A stretch of 64,000 nucleotides of DNA. It comes from Channallabes apus (taxonomy: Eukaryota; Chordata; Actinopteri; Siluriformes; Clariidae). A program made the position numbers and the translations under genes. Position 1 is the stretch's first letter. Each line of letters opens with the position of its first letter. The notes beneath the pieces were generated by a model. It searched no databases. It was not told where the DNA came from and saw only the letters and a list, made by a program, of their open reading frames with translations. The stretch spans positions 42,112,256-42,176,255 of the forward strand of contig CM060108.1 in NCBI GenBank assembly GCA_030522415.1. Direction: 5' to 3'. Below are positions 53,802 through 64,000 of this stretch, in pieces.

Positions 53802-55158
53802 CAAACCGGATTCCAAAAAAGTTGGGACACTAAACAAATTGTGAAGTAAATTTGAGCATAACGAAGAGCTGGAAGACCAATTAACAGTAATTAGGTTAAT
53901 TGGCAACATGATTGGGTATAAAAAGAGCTTCTCAGAGTGGCAGTGTCTCTCAGAAGCCAAGATGGGTAGAGGATCACCAATTCCCACAATGTTGCGCAGA
54001 AAGATAGTGGAGCAATATCAGAAAGGTGTTACGCAGCGAAAAATTGCAAAGACTTTGCAGTAATCATCATCAACTGTGCATAATATCATCCGAAGATTCA
54101 GAGAATCTGGAACAATCTCTGTGCGTAAGGGTCAAGGGCGTAAAACCATACTGGATGCCCGTGATCTCCGGGCCCTTAAACGACACTGCACCAAAAACAG
54201 GAATGCTACTGTAAAGGAAATCACAGAATGGGCTCAGGAATACTTCCAGAAACCATCGTCAGTGAACACAATCCACCGTGCCATCCGCCGTCACCAGCTG
54301 AAACTCTACAGTGCAAAGAAGAATCCATTTCTAAGCAAGATCCACAAGCACAGGCGTTTTCATTGGGCCAGGGATCATTTAAAATGGAGTGTGGCAAAAT
54401 GGAAGACTGTTCTGTGGTCAGACGAGTCACGATTCGAAGTTCTTGTTGGAAATGTGGGACGCCATGTCATCCGGACCAAAGAGGACAAGGACAACCCAAG
54501 TTGTTATCAACGCTCAGTTCAGAAGCCTGCATCTCTGATGGTATGGGGTTGCATGAGTGCGTGTGGCATGGGCAGCTTGCATGTCTGGAAAGGCACCATC
54601 AATGCAGAAAAATATATTCAGCTTCTAGAACAACATCTAGTCATCTCTTTTAGGGAAGACCCTGCATTTTTCAACAAGATAATGCCAGACCACATTCTGC
54701 ATCAATCACAACATCATGGCTGCGTAGGAGAAGGATCCGGGTACTGAAATGGCCAGTCTGCAGTCCAGATCTTTCCCCTATAGAGAACATTTGGCGCATC
54801 ATAAAGAGGAAGGTGCGACAAAGAATGGGAGAAGAATGGGAGAGCATTCCTATTTCTAAACTTGAGAAACTGGTCTCCTCGGTCCCCAGACGTCTGTTGA
54901 ATGTTGTAAGAAGAAGGGGAGATGCCACACAGTGGTGAAAATGGCCTCGTCCCAACTTTTTTGGGATTTGTTGACACCATGACATTTTGATTCACCATAT
55001 TTTCCCCTTAAAATGATAAATTTTCTCAGTTTAAACTTTTGTTCCGTGATTTATGTTCTATTCTGAATAAAATATTGACATTTGCCATCTCCACATCATT
55101 GCATTCAGTTTTTATTCACAATTTGTTTAGTGTCCCAACTTTTTTGGAATCCGGTTTG
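53802..55158 (+). mobile_element. Tc1-like transposon, copy 2 (no SINE, left arm deleted)
   Basis: Same family as 2188-3946, flanked by TA (53800-53801 and 55159-55160). About 175 bases of the left inverted repeat are missing after attgtgaa. The right arm is complete. The transposase frame starts at 53962, meets a stop (TAA at 54061-54063, where copy 1 has TTA), then runs to the same one-base shift before the second catalytic Asp. Because the SINE is absent, this copy shows the original insertion site. Confidence 0.93.
53962..54938 (+). pseudogene. Tc1 transposase pseudogene, copy 2
   Basis: Segments carry [16 protein letters not shown] (start), [12 protein letters not shown] (first Asp) and, in another frame, the QDN and SPDLSPIE regions. 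Breaks: a nonsense codon at 54061 and a frame change at about 54669. The frame change is shared with copy 1. Confidence 0.88.
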
Positions 55159-55160
55159 TA

Positions 55161-56452
55161 CAATAAAATATACATAGTTTGTCACACAAAAGCTTGTTCT
55201 GTCTGTTCATAGGTAATAAATTGTTTCATTTTAATTCGGATACGACGGTATCATTCATATAGAAGCATATTATTAAATATTTAATGAGCAGGCTAGATCT
55301 ATAAAAGATCAATAAAGAAACAGGGGCGTAGTCAAGCAGAAGCATCACAACACAGTGACATTTAGCTATCAGAAACATGTGCAAAACATTGTCATTGCCC
55401 TTAAATTTAATTACGATCAGCGGCAGCAGACCACCGAGGAAGGAGACAAAATGTCAGCACCTCAGTCGGCACCGGAGGAGGTCCCACCTGCTGAATAGGA
55501 AATCACGACGGCAGAAAGCCCAGCACGCCTGTGTCTCATTAGTTCATCAGACTGTAATGACTAAAAGGAAGAAAAGATTGCATGATATCTTGACACCTTC
55601 AATTATTGACACGTGTGTAGGTTCACTCCTAGATCATCAATAAATGAGTCTTTCTTATTTACTGTAGAGCTTGTCTCATGTGATTCGATTGTATGCTTCA
55701 CACACTTGCATGTCATCAGTTACTCAAATGTCGGCTTCTTAGCAGTTCTTACTGATCCATGCACATGGCCCTACGTCAACCGCCATCTTAAAGGAAATGT
55801 ACATCTCATGATTTATAGAATATACAGTAAATCAAGAGCTTAAATATGCTTCCTGTGATGAAGGATACTTTGATGTACTTTTAATAAGAGTCAAATTTTT
55901 GCTCAGAGTTTGAGACAGAATTACATCTGATCTTCTCTATCTTCCATTCTAGCTTTCTTTCTTTCTTTTTCTCTCTCTCTCTCTCTCAACCAGGCATGCA
56001 CTGAGGCTTTCAATTACTCAACCCGGCCTGTTTTCCTGTTCAGCAGATGAAAACTCTGACATCGCCTTTGCCATCACTCGGGCCTTTTCATCCTGGCAAT
56101 TTGACGTACATGTCTGGTTCATTCGCTGGCACACTTTTGCTACCCAAGTTTTCAAATTGTGACCATTTCCTGTGTTTGAAGTGAATGAAGCTGGAACCAG
56201 TAATGAATGCGAGCCTCATTTGTATGACTCCAGTAGTGTCAATTCTTGCAAATCAAAATATGAACCAAAATTTCCTAAATTCTGAAGAAAAAAAAAAAAC
56301 AATGCTTTTAGTTACAATCAATAAAGCTACATGTTTCCAAGTACTCCCAACTTTGTTATGAAAGGACATCAATTACTTGAGGTGTGCTTTCATAGAAAAA
56401 CTATCTGTGCCTGGAAAAATTCACGTGGAATTTAATTGCACAATCATAAACA
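55161..56452. other. intergenic, nothing recognised
   Basis: CT-rich run near 55960-55988. An open stretch at 55377-55643 contains basic residues but no known domain. Confidence 0.4.
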
Positions 56453-56806
56453 TTCATTCATTCATTCATTCATTCATTCATCTTCTATACCGCTTAATCC
56501 TGTGTTCAGGGTCGCGGGGGACCTGGAGCCTATCCCAGGAGACTTCGGGCACTAGGCGGGGTACACCCTGGACAGGGTGCCAATCCATCACAGGGCACAC
56601 ACACATACACACACTCACACACCCAATCACACACTACGGGCAATTTGGGAACGCCAATTAGCCTAACCTGCATATCTTTGGACTGTGGGAGGAAACCGGA
56701 GTACCCGGAGGAAACCCACCAAGCACGGGGAGAACATGCAATCTCCATGCACACAGAGACGGGAATCGAGCCTGGCCGGGGAATCGAACCCAGACCCTGG
56801 AGGTGC
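56453..56806 (-). repeat. SINE family A, 5'-truncated, with 12-bp target duplication
   Basis: attc tail at the left; it stops inside the tRNA-like head at aggtgc. Flanked by caatcataaaca at 56441-56452 and 56807-56818, so the truncation happened at insertion. Confidence 0.87.
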
Positions 56807-56818
56807 CAATCATAAACA

Positions 56819-58983
56819 CATTTTGAAAAAATTTACAACGCTATCTGTTGAGTTTTGGGAAGACCTAATGATTTTTCATGATAAAAGGGTGTTTTCCATT
56901 TAAATTTCAAATTAGCATATCTTCTCTTTCCATGGGCCGATTGTGATGAAACACAAAGCCTACACGGTAGGTTAGCTCAAGCGTGGCCCAATACACCTGT
57001 GAAAGCCCCATTAAAATTCATTATCAGTAGTGTTTACGTGATCATCTCGATGTGTTCCGCTACTCATCTTGCGTCCCCACAAATTCGCATATCTTTTCGC
57101 AAATATCTCCAATGTACAGACATGCCCACTTTACAGTTTTACTGTACTGTATGTATAGATAATCAGTGAGACGGTGGTGTGATGTGACCTGTTGCAAAGC
57201 TAGATCTAAATCAACACTTTTGGACTAATCAGGCGTGAAATGTTAGCAGTGTAGTGGAATAAATTAGTTTCAACAGATGTCACTATCATCATTTACCATA
57301 GATAATAATACAGTAGACTCATACACTCAATACACACTAGTCTCTAATTATTTCGTCAACGCTGATTCCCCTTTTCTGCTACTAATGCACCATAATGTGT
57401 TTTTGAATTGTTTTGCAGCTGCAGCCAATGAAAAGATGACGATGACGACGATGATGATGATGATGACGAAGACGAGGATGATGGTGGCGATCTCGTTTAA
57501 AACCCGTTCTTTCCTTTTGTGGCTTGGGGAAAGAGAAGCAGTGTGGGCTTCTTTTACATCTATGTTAGATTACTGTAATTAACATCAGCGTCAGTCAGTG
57601 ATATTTACAGTTCCTTGTGAATCCGAAACCCTACTACTGGATTACTGACTGCTGCTTAACAAAAAGCACCCTTATTAACACACTGTTTGCCTCCCAAATC
57701 TATTTTAGGATTCTTTTTAAGGTTTAATTACGCGTTTCTAAAGCTTCTCGTTACGTCGTACCATCATGTATTACCAGTTTGCTCTCCACGTCTCATGCCA
57801 AGCTTCTCATGATTATTTAAACCTAATGAGTCCCTGTGCAATGACAAAGTTGACTAGATTGGCCTCTAATATTTCTGTTTTTTTTGTTTGTTTTTGTTGC
57901 AGTAACAAGGCCAATTTCTTTTCTGGTCTTCCTACTGTATATAAACACCACACCTGGGTCAGCTGCATATTCCAATATTTTTGATTAGTTAAAGAAAGGG
58001 TTAGTTCAAACAGAAGGCGTCATGCTCTACATCTAAGGGTCAATCAACATCTGTCATCATACTGTATATGCATCTTTGTCTTACATTGTACAGGGAATAA
58101 AAGAAAAATCAGCCCTGCCGTTGCAATACTTTCGGAGGAGACCGTATCTGTATTCGCACATATTTAGAAGACATTATCTGTGCAGCCTAAACAAAACCCT
58201 TTTCATTTAGTTACGTGCATCATTTGTGTCCCCTTAGGACAATTGTTTTATGCTAATCAGCAGAAAGTCTAGTGTGTCTGGCTCGACAAATGTTCCTTTT
58301 TGATCGTTAGTTACAAATATGTGTAAATAGTGTACACTAACATACCACCAGTACGGAAAAATCAAACAACGGTTTATATCTCTGCTCTGTTTGCCTTTTT
58401 CTTTATAATCAATCCCAAGCCTTGTTCCTCAACCAAATCCACCCCCCACGCATTCTTCCTAACATCTGTTCTAACTCTTTGTACATGTTGTACAGTGGCT
58501 TTTTAAAATCAGACCCGCTGACCAAAAAGCTTCTTCCTTTGTGTACCTTTCAAGCCACTTCTTGTTACAGGATAAGAATAATGAAAGTGAAAAATCAACT
58601 GAAAAAAAAAAAAAAACTGAACTGAAAAATATAACATATCATGTGCATGATGTAAAACTATGTACAATGTAAAGCATAAGGCTTCACAATACAAAGAAAC
58701 AATACATTATAAGACGTTTTTAGAACAAATGATATAAAGCTTTATAACAAATATTATATGCATGTTCATGTTTAAGTTACACAATGCTGTATATCATTCA
58801 AAAGCATGCTTCCTTAATTGTTAATAGATCTCTATATCTTTATTTAAATGAATATGCATAGACATACAGTACAAGCTCTCTTTAAAGACTTTAATGGTAA
58901 AGTGATGCTGCTTATTAGCTCTGTGAATTGACTGACAGTATACCACAAGCAATCTGATTGGACAAGAGGATTTCCACGAATTT
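56819..58983. other. intergenic, possible LINE scrap only
   Basis: A gatgat/gacgac run at 57435-57485. Around 57560-57990 scraps such as MLDYCN and FRILFKV could be a very old LINE RT C-terminal region, but the evidence is slight. No host exon recognised. Confidence 0.25.
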
Positions 58984-59165
58984 ACAGGACTGTCCACCAC
59001 CACTGTGTTTATTCTCCTCACCTTTTGGCCACATAATACCAATAAATATTGAAAACTATTTTTAGCACGTCTTAAACATAAAGTAAATCAGATGAATTTC
59101 TCAGGACTGTCCACCACCTATATAGTTTATTCTCTTCACCTTTTGCCTGCATAGTAGGCAATACA
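58984..59165. repeat. two copies of a dispersed motif (aggactgtccaccacc)
   Basis: aggactgtccaccacc followed by gtttattctc and caccttttg occurs at 58984 and 59104, and a third time at 11435-11505. Confidence 0.7.
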
Positions 59166-59514
59166 CAATGCACTTCTCATCAAAACTGACACGAACAATT
59201 CATAATGTCAAATCTATTCCAATTCGATGTCGTTAAATTTGATTGCTGTTGTACAGTAGCTTTTAAGTTCAGCCTTAACCTTTAACATGTTTTTTTGTGT
59301 TTAGAGATGTTTTTCTGCTCGGCATGGTGGTAACGACTGCATATTTGAGTTACCGTATCTTTCCTGTCACTTCACACCATTATGGCTATTGTTCTCTGAC
59401 CCCAAGGTGTTCCTGTTCTCAGAACTCATCCTTTTTTTGTTGTTGTTGACAACATTCTGCACAAACTCTGAAGAGTGCCATGTTCCAGGAAATCATCAGT
59501 TTCTGAAATGATCA

Positions 59515-59735
59515 AACTGGCACACTCACTCGCACAATACGCCCAATTTGGAAATGCCAGTTAGCCTACACTGTATGCCTCTGGACTGTGGGAGGAATCC
59601 GGAGTACCTGGAGGAAACCCACAGAGCAAAGGAAGAACATGCAAACTCTAAGCACATAGACCTGAATGCGTTACCTGAACCCCTGAACATGGAGGTGTGA
59701 GACCACAATGATAACCACTATGCCACCTTATAATC
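59515..59735 (-). repeat. SINE family A, old copy
   Basis: gactgtgggaggaatccgga, cctggaggaaacccac and gaagaacatgcaaactctaa are recognisable but diverged. Confidence 0.65.
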
Positions 59736-59819
59736 TCCAGTCATCCATCCATCCATCTAGGAGCCTCTGTAGTCCAACTAGGGACTGTGGAGTCCAATGG
59801 TGACCGTTGTATTTATTTC

Positions 59820-60022
59820 CATTTTTACGCCATGGTAGAACCTCGAAGTAACATTCACATGCGCATTCACACACTACCGGAAGTTTGGAAATGGCAGTTA
59901 GCCTACTCTTCATGTATTTGGACTGTGGAGACAGAGCATGCAAACTCTAAGCACACAGACCCCAATGCGAGACTTGAACCCTTGACCCTGGAGGTACAGA
60001 GCCCTAATACACCATTTTATAA
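59820..60022 (-). repeat. SINE family A, old copy
   Basis: cattcacacactaccggaag, tatttggactgtggagac and gagcatgcaaactctaagc show a second diverged copy next to the previous one. Confidence 0.6.
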
Positions 60023-60289
60023 TACAATGTAAGATTTTGTCATGCAAGTCTAATCTGCATGATTGCATCATGGGTTGCACTTGGCTGGTGGATGTTGGAG
60101 GGTCAACTTGGGCTTACTTGTTACTTTATTACAGCCGAGTGCAATTAGAAACAAAACCATACTAACTTTACTATATGATTAGTGCAATAGGTCATAGCTG
60201 GTGAAATAATCTCTAATCATTACTTACTGTATCTATTTACATAAAATATGTTTTTCTATTTATATGGCGTGGCTGAATGCAATTGATTG

Positions 60290-60510
60290 CATGTCCAGGG
60301 GTAGCCTAAAGGTGTTCCGCCTTTCTGTAGACGCCCTTTATCTAGAATGACTTGAAAAAAAATGTAAATCTCATTAAACACTACATCTGAGCAGTTGATG
60401 GTTAAGGGTCTTGCTCAAGGGCCCAACAGTGGTAACTTAGTGGTCATGAGGTTTGAAGTTGGAACCTTCTGAACCATAATTCCAATGCTCTAACCACTGA
60501 GCTAAGCCTA
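60290..60510 (-). repeat. SINE family B, diverged copy
   Basis: ttgctcaagggcccaacagt and aaccactgagcta match the reverse of the family B centre and head. The 3' hairpin region is eroded. Confidence 0.7.
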
Positions 60511-60512
60511 GG

Positions 60513-60715
60513 CGGTGGTGGCTCAGTTCGTTATGGCTCTGCGTTACTCATCAGAAGTTCGACAGTTTAAGCCCCAGTTCCACCAGGTCGCTGTCGCTGG
60601 GCTCTTGAGCAAGGCCCTTAAACCTGTCTGCTCCAAGGGTGCTTCATGATGGTTGACCCCGCACTCTGATCCTAGATTACTAACAAAAACTGAATTCCAC
60701 TGTGCGGTGAGGCGT
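60513..60715 (+). repeat. SINE family C, diverged copy
   Basis: ggcggtggtggctcagtt head, gagcaaggcccttaaacctg and ctgaccccgcactctgat-like body as in the copy at 44396. Confidence 0.65.
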
Positions 60716-60819
60716 GGTATAAGGTGAGACGAAAAATTGGGAACTTAAAACTCACTTCTTTAAGTTTTAAGTGCACTCTTAATTAGACATTATGGAAAGT
60801 ATGTCCCAAATTGCACAAT

Positions 60820-60885
60820 TTGTGTGTGTGTGTGTGAGGTGTGTGTGTGTGTGTTGGGTGTGTGTGTGTGTGTGTGTTTGTGTGT
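60820..60885. repeat. (TG)n microsatellite with ggg interruptions
   Basis: A tgtg tract with two gttgggtg interruptions, upstream of the receptor gene. Confidence 0.9.
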
Positions 60886-60939
60886 TGGGTGTTACAGTAA
60901 CTGTGCTAAAACATCAGACAAGTGTCAAATGATTGACAG

Positions 60940-61263
60940 GCAGAGGGGGCGTGAGCTTCACGCGAACGCGCAGTTCACGTGCAACTCGTGCGCACAAGCC
61001 GGTCCGCGCGAGCTCCGAAGAGTCACGGGGAATAACCGTCATCTTAGTTAGAGTGTAAATGTTTTATTATTTTTTTTAAAGTTAGTTAGAGTGTAACAGT
61101 CTTAGTCATGACTCGAGCCCCGCTCGGTTAGTCCGCAGGTAGAATCAGCTGGGGAAGAAGAAGAAGAAGAAGTGATGCTGCTCCAGAAGCGGGTCGCGCC
61201 GTGGCTGCGCCGCCGTGAGCGCATTTAGGAGAAGAAGAAGAAGAAGAAGCGGTTTGTTCGGCG
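60940..61263 (+). promoter_or_regulatory. CpG-rich 5' region of the receptor gene with two GAA repeats
   Basis: Local GC and CpG content rise sharply compared with the AT-rich surroundings (for example gcgaacgcgcagttcacg) and stay high into the exon, as at a vertebrate promoter and 5'UTR. Two purine trinucleotide runs of GAA, at about 61153-61172 and 61229-61249, lie just upstream of the ATG. No TATA box was identified, and the start site is unknown. Confidence 0.5.
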
Positions 61264-61507
61264 ATGCTGGAGCGCAACGCGTCTCGCGAGCGGATGGACC
61301 TGAGCTCGAACTCCTCGGCCCACATGGGCAGGGCGGCGGGGTTCGACGCGCCGGTGCTGGTGCTGCTGGCCGTCGTCATGCTGCTGCTCATCGGCGTGAT
61401 CGTGCTGGGCAACGCGCTCGTGATCCTCGCCTTCAAAACCGACCGGAGCCTGAGGAGGCAGAGCAACTACTTCCTCCTGAACCTGGCCATCTCGGACTTC
61501 CTAGTGG
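61264..61507 (+). CDS. histamine H3/H4 receptor-like GPCR, first coding exon (partial gene)
   Basis: A rhodopsin-class aminergic receptor fragment. The start at 61264 gives a short extracellular N-terminus with two N-glycosylation sequons (NAS at residue 5, NSS at residue 16). TM1 follows at about residues 29-57 (ends VLGNALVILAF, with the conserved Asn of TM1), then a short loop with SLRRQSN and the start of TM2 (FLLNLAISDFLVG, with the conserved Asp). That TM2 motif is characteristic of H3/H4 receptors. The frame is cut by a consensus donor gtgagt at 61508 within a glycine codon (phase 1), where H3/H4 genes have their first intron. Later exons are not in the window. H3 and H4 receptors are Gi-coupled histamine sensors. 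Sequence alone does not separate the paralogues; the divergent osbpl1a neighbour favours the HRH4 locus. A second in-frame ATG lies 30 bases downstream. Confidence 0.75.
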
Positions 61508-61828
61508 GTGAGTGTCGTCTGCGCGAGGGCAAACTTACTTACCCGGCGCGCGCACCGGCGCGTGCAGTGCACGAGACCATGTAAGTGTCCAGTTCATCTC
61601 CATCATGTTCAGTCACCCTCTGGATTGTGGATTGTGTTAACACACACACACACACATACCCCCTTACCCCTACACACACACACACACACACACACATATT
61701 GGTGTATTAACTCACACAAGGTTCACTTAAGCCTCACAAGGTAGAATTAATTGACTCTGTCTTGTATGCACACCCACACACACACTCACTGCTGCACAGC
61801 TGAATGTCACTGCTACCTTAAACTGTTT

Positions 61829-61866
<38 letters not shown>

Positions 61867-61919
61867 GTATCAACTCCAACAAAGCACACTTACATTAACT
61901 CCCCTTGTGTGGTATTAAT

Positions 61920-61967
<48 letters not shown>

Positions 61968-64000
61968 TCTTTCTCTCAAGGTGTTAAATGAACCTATGAA
62001 ATGTTCAATTAAACCATTATTGATCCAGACATTCACTTCAAAGCAGATTGTTGCGTATTAGATGCTTCATTAAATATGTAAAGAGAAACTAATTAACAGG
62101 ATTTGCTGCAAGCGAGTAACACACATGTAAATCTTTATGCTTTAGGATTTTTAAAAAAAGTGTTGAATCTCAGCACATTTTCATTCAAGCATAGTGTTTA
62201 ATATATTATTGTTAGTTATAATAATTTGAAAAATATATATTGTTATTTATAATAATCTGCTTTTTTTATTTTAATTTTTTTATTTTATTGTGGGTGGGTG
62301 TCAATCAGAACTTAAATTATTATGGTACAAACCCTCAGCCATCCAGGCATTGCTCCAGAAGCTTTTAAAATGTTTAGTACAAAATGAACGCTTGGAGTGT
62401 TGTGCTGAAGTGCTGAATCCACCATCAGGATGATCATCTACTCTAGTGCACTAAAACAGTTTGCTTTAGCCTGTTGCCCTAAACTGTGCATCCATTTAAC
62501 AAATCTTTATTTTTATTTTAAGCCAAAAAGAAAAACACTGGCTGTGAACTGCAGTACGAAGAATGGTTGAAAAATGTAAAATCCCAATAATCACTTGTTC
62601 TATGGATTTGTACCACAAACCGAGCGTGTCCACTCTGACCTGGTAAACTACACGGTTTTGAGAAAAGGTTTGCAATCCTTTTTCACAGTAAACTGATTAG
62701 ACGCATCACAGAAATTGCACGGAATCAAAAATATTAAAATAGTAGCTAAAGGAAATGACACATTAATACCATGCTGATCATGAAAGACTATTCAGTTACT
62801 GAAAATAATTGAATGGGGAAAAAAAAAAAAAGACTTTTCTGGATCTACCCTCTCATTTCTCTTTGACAAAATCTCATCAACATCACAGACAATATTATCT
62901 CTACAGTGCCCAACAGCAGTGAAAGAACCGATTCGATTCCAAAGACCTTTTAATGCCAAGATAACAAAAACCAAATCTTCTCCTGGGTTCAGAAATGATG
63001 AAGAAGATTGAAGATATAAAACGGAAGAATTTGGATGGCTCTTGAACCAAACTCGAACAGCTGCTGCATGATGGAGCCTGACGCTGTTCCAGACAACACT
63101 GTAGTGAATCTAATGCTATTGACCATGTGGATCTCCTTCATGGGTTGAATAAGGATGTTATGAGAGTGTCAGGAAAAATAAGGAGATGTGCAGTGTTGCA
63201 TGCTGACTAAGAATATCAACAACGGGATACTGTTCTGGACATCACCTACATCCAGCTACGCACCCTCTGTGAAGGGAACTGTTAGATAAAAGACAGTCAA
63301 TGCATCGTAGGGCATACCTGTAACTGCATGTCTGATGCATACTGTAGTCTGAAGAGAAAAGAAGAGGTCTGTTGCAGTCTTGTTAAACATTCCTAAATTC
63401 TGTGCAACTTTTTGGTACAGCACATTTTGAGTCATTGTATCATTTTATAAAAAAATAAAAAATCATTGAACATAACCTGATTGAGCCATCTCTACCACTC
63501 GGTTGAGGTGTGCTTTGCTGGAAAAAGGATATACTGTAGATGACATTGTTTTTGAAAACACTATGTCTTGCATACCGACAAAAACCTTGCGCTGTTGCAC
63601 CACCATACAAAAACGAGCAAATTATTTGACTGATCTATTATGATTATTATATTATTATTATATAATAAAATATATTGATACTTTTACCACGAAGAGACAT
63701 CTCAACCGTTTGGAAGAGACCTGTACGGTTTTATAGAAATACTAGAATAGAAATTAGATTTTTATTATTATTTTCCAATTTAATGAAAAAAAAAAAAAGA
63801 GTTTCCTTTTCCATGGCTTTTTATTTAGTGAGGATGTTTAAGGGCTAAGATGCACTGTATACATTCTCTTCATGCTGTATATTTGCTATTTCTCCATACA
63901 ATATGGAAATGCACATATTGTGAATGTGGGCAAATACATCTTAATCTTCAATGATGTCTTCCCATCAAACAGGTCACGCTATTAGCCAACAATGTGTTTA
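61508..64000 (+). other. first intron of the receptor gene, with CA microsatellites
   Basis: AT-rich sequence without recognisable exons. CA/TG runs occur near 61639-61695, 61822-61861 and 61920-61965. No TM2-TM3 exon of an H3/H4 receptor was seen before the window end. Confidence 0.55.

Noticed and set aside
55377..55643. 88-codon basic ORF
   Set aside because: No domain, no splice context, no recognised homology.

Overview
The window looks like nuclear DNA of a teleost fish: vertebrate multi-exon genes with GT-AG introns, abundant Tc1-like elements, fish-type chromodomain Ty3/gypsy retrotransposons, several tRNA-derived SINE families and many CA/GA microsatellites. The SINE and Tc1 families suggest an otophysan such as a catfish, but that is a weak inference.

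Two host genes can be read. The first is osbpl1a (long ORP1L form) on the minus strand. Thirteen exons between 38494 and 1203 encode the ankyrin repeats, the PH domain, a helical linker and a FFAT-like VAP-binding motif. Intron phases agree across the first twelve exons; the join between exon 12 and exon 13 is unresolved. The first coding exon (beyond 38494) and the sterol-binding ORD exons (below 1203) were not found in the window. The second is exon 1 of a histamine H3/H4-type receptor on the plus strand (61264-61507), with its intron running to the window end. The two genes are divergently oriented, like OSBPL1A and HRH4 in human.

The rest is mostly repeats. The large osbpl1a intron between exons 12 and 13 holds a Tc1 copy split by a SINE (2188-3946), a SINE with a 12-bp target duplication (5104-5482), a MITE-like element and a 0.7-kb inverted repeat (5851-7262), a decayed tandem array (10480-12770) and a 33-bp minisatellite (14405-22340). 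That minisatellite is interrupted by a young, nearly complete 5.5-kb chromodomain gypsy element (15605-21094) with 600-bp LTRs that look identical. Decayed mariner and LINE pieces follow (24430-26480). The next intron holds an internally deleted gypsy relic (28255-30822).

The region between the two genes (38.5-61.2 kb) contains a deleted Tc1 copy (39530-40536), a MITE in a (TA)n tract, a mariner relic broken by two SINEs, a Tc1 element with an uninterrupted 340-codon transposase (44827-46438), a gypsy relic inside an older Tc1 relic (47710-50350), a second copy of the first Tc1 family lacking the SINE (53802-55158), and numerous SINEs.

No bacterial genes, CRISPR array, rRNA gene or functional tRNA gene were seen. 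The most interesting items are the receptor exon in an HRH4-like position, the apparently intact transposase, the young gypsy element inside the minisatellite, and the nested insertions that give a relative order of events.
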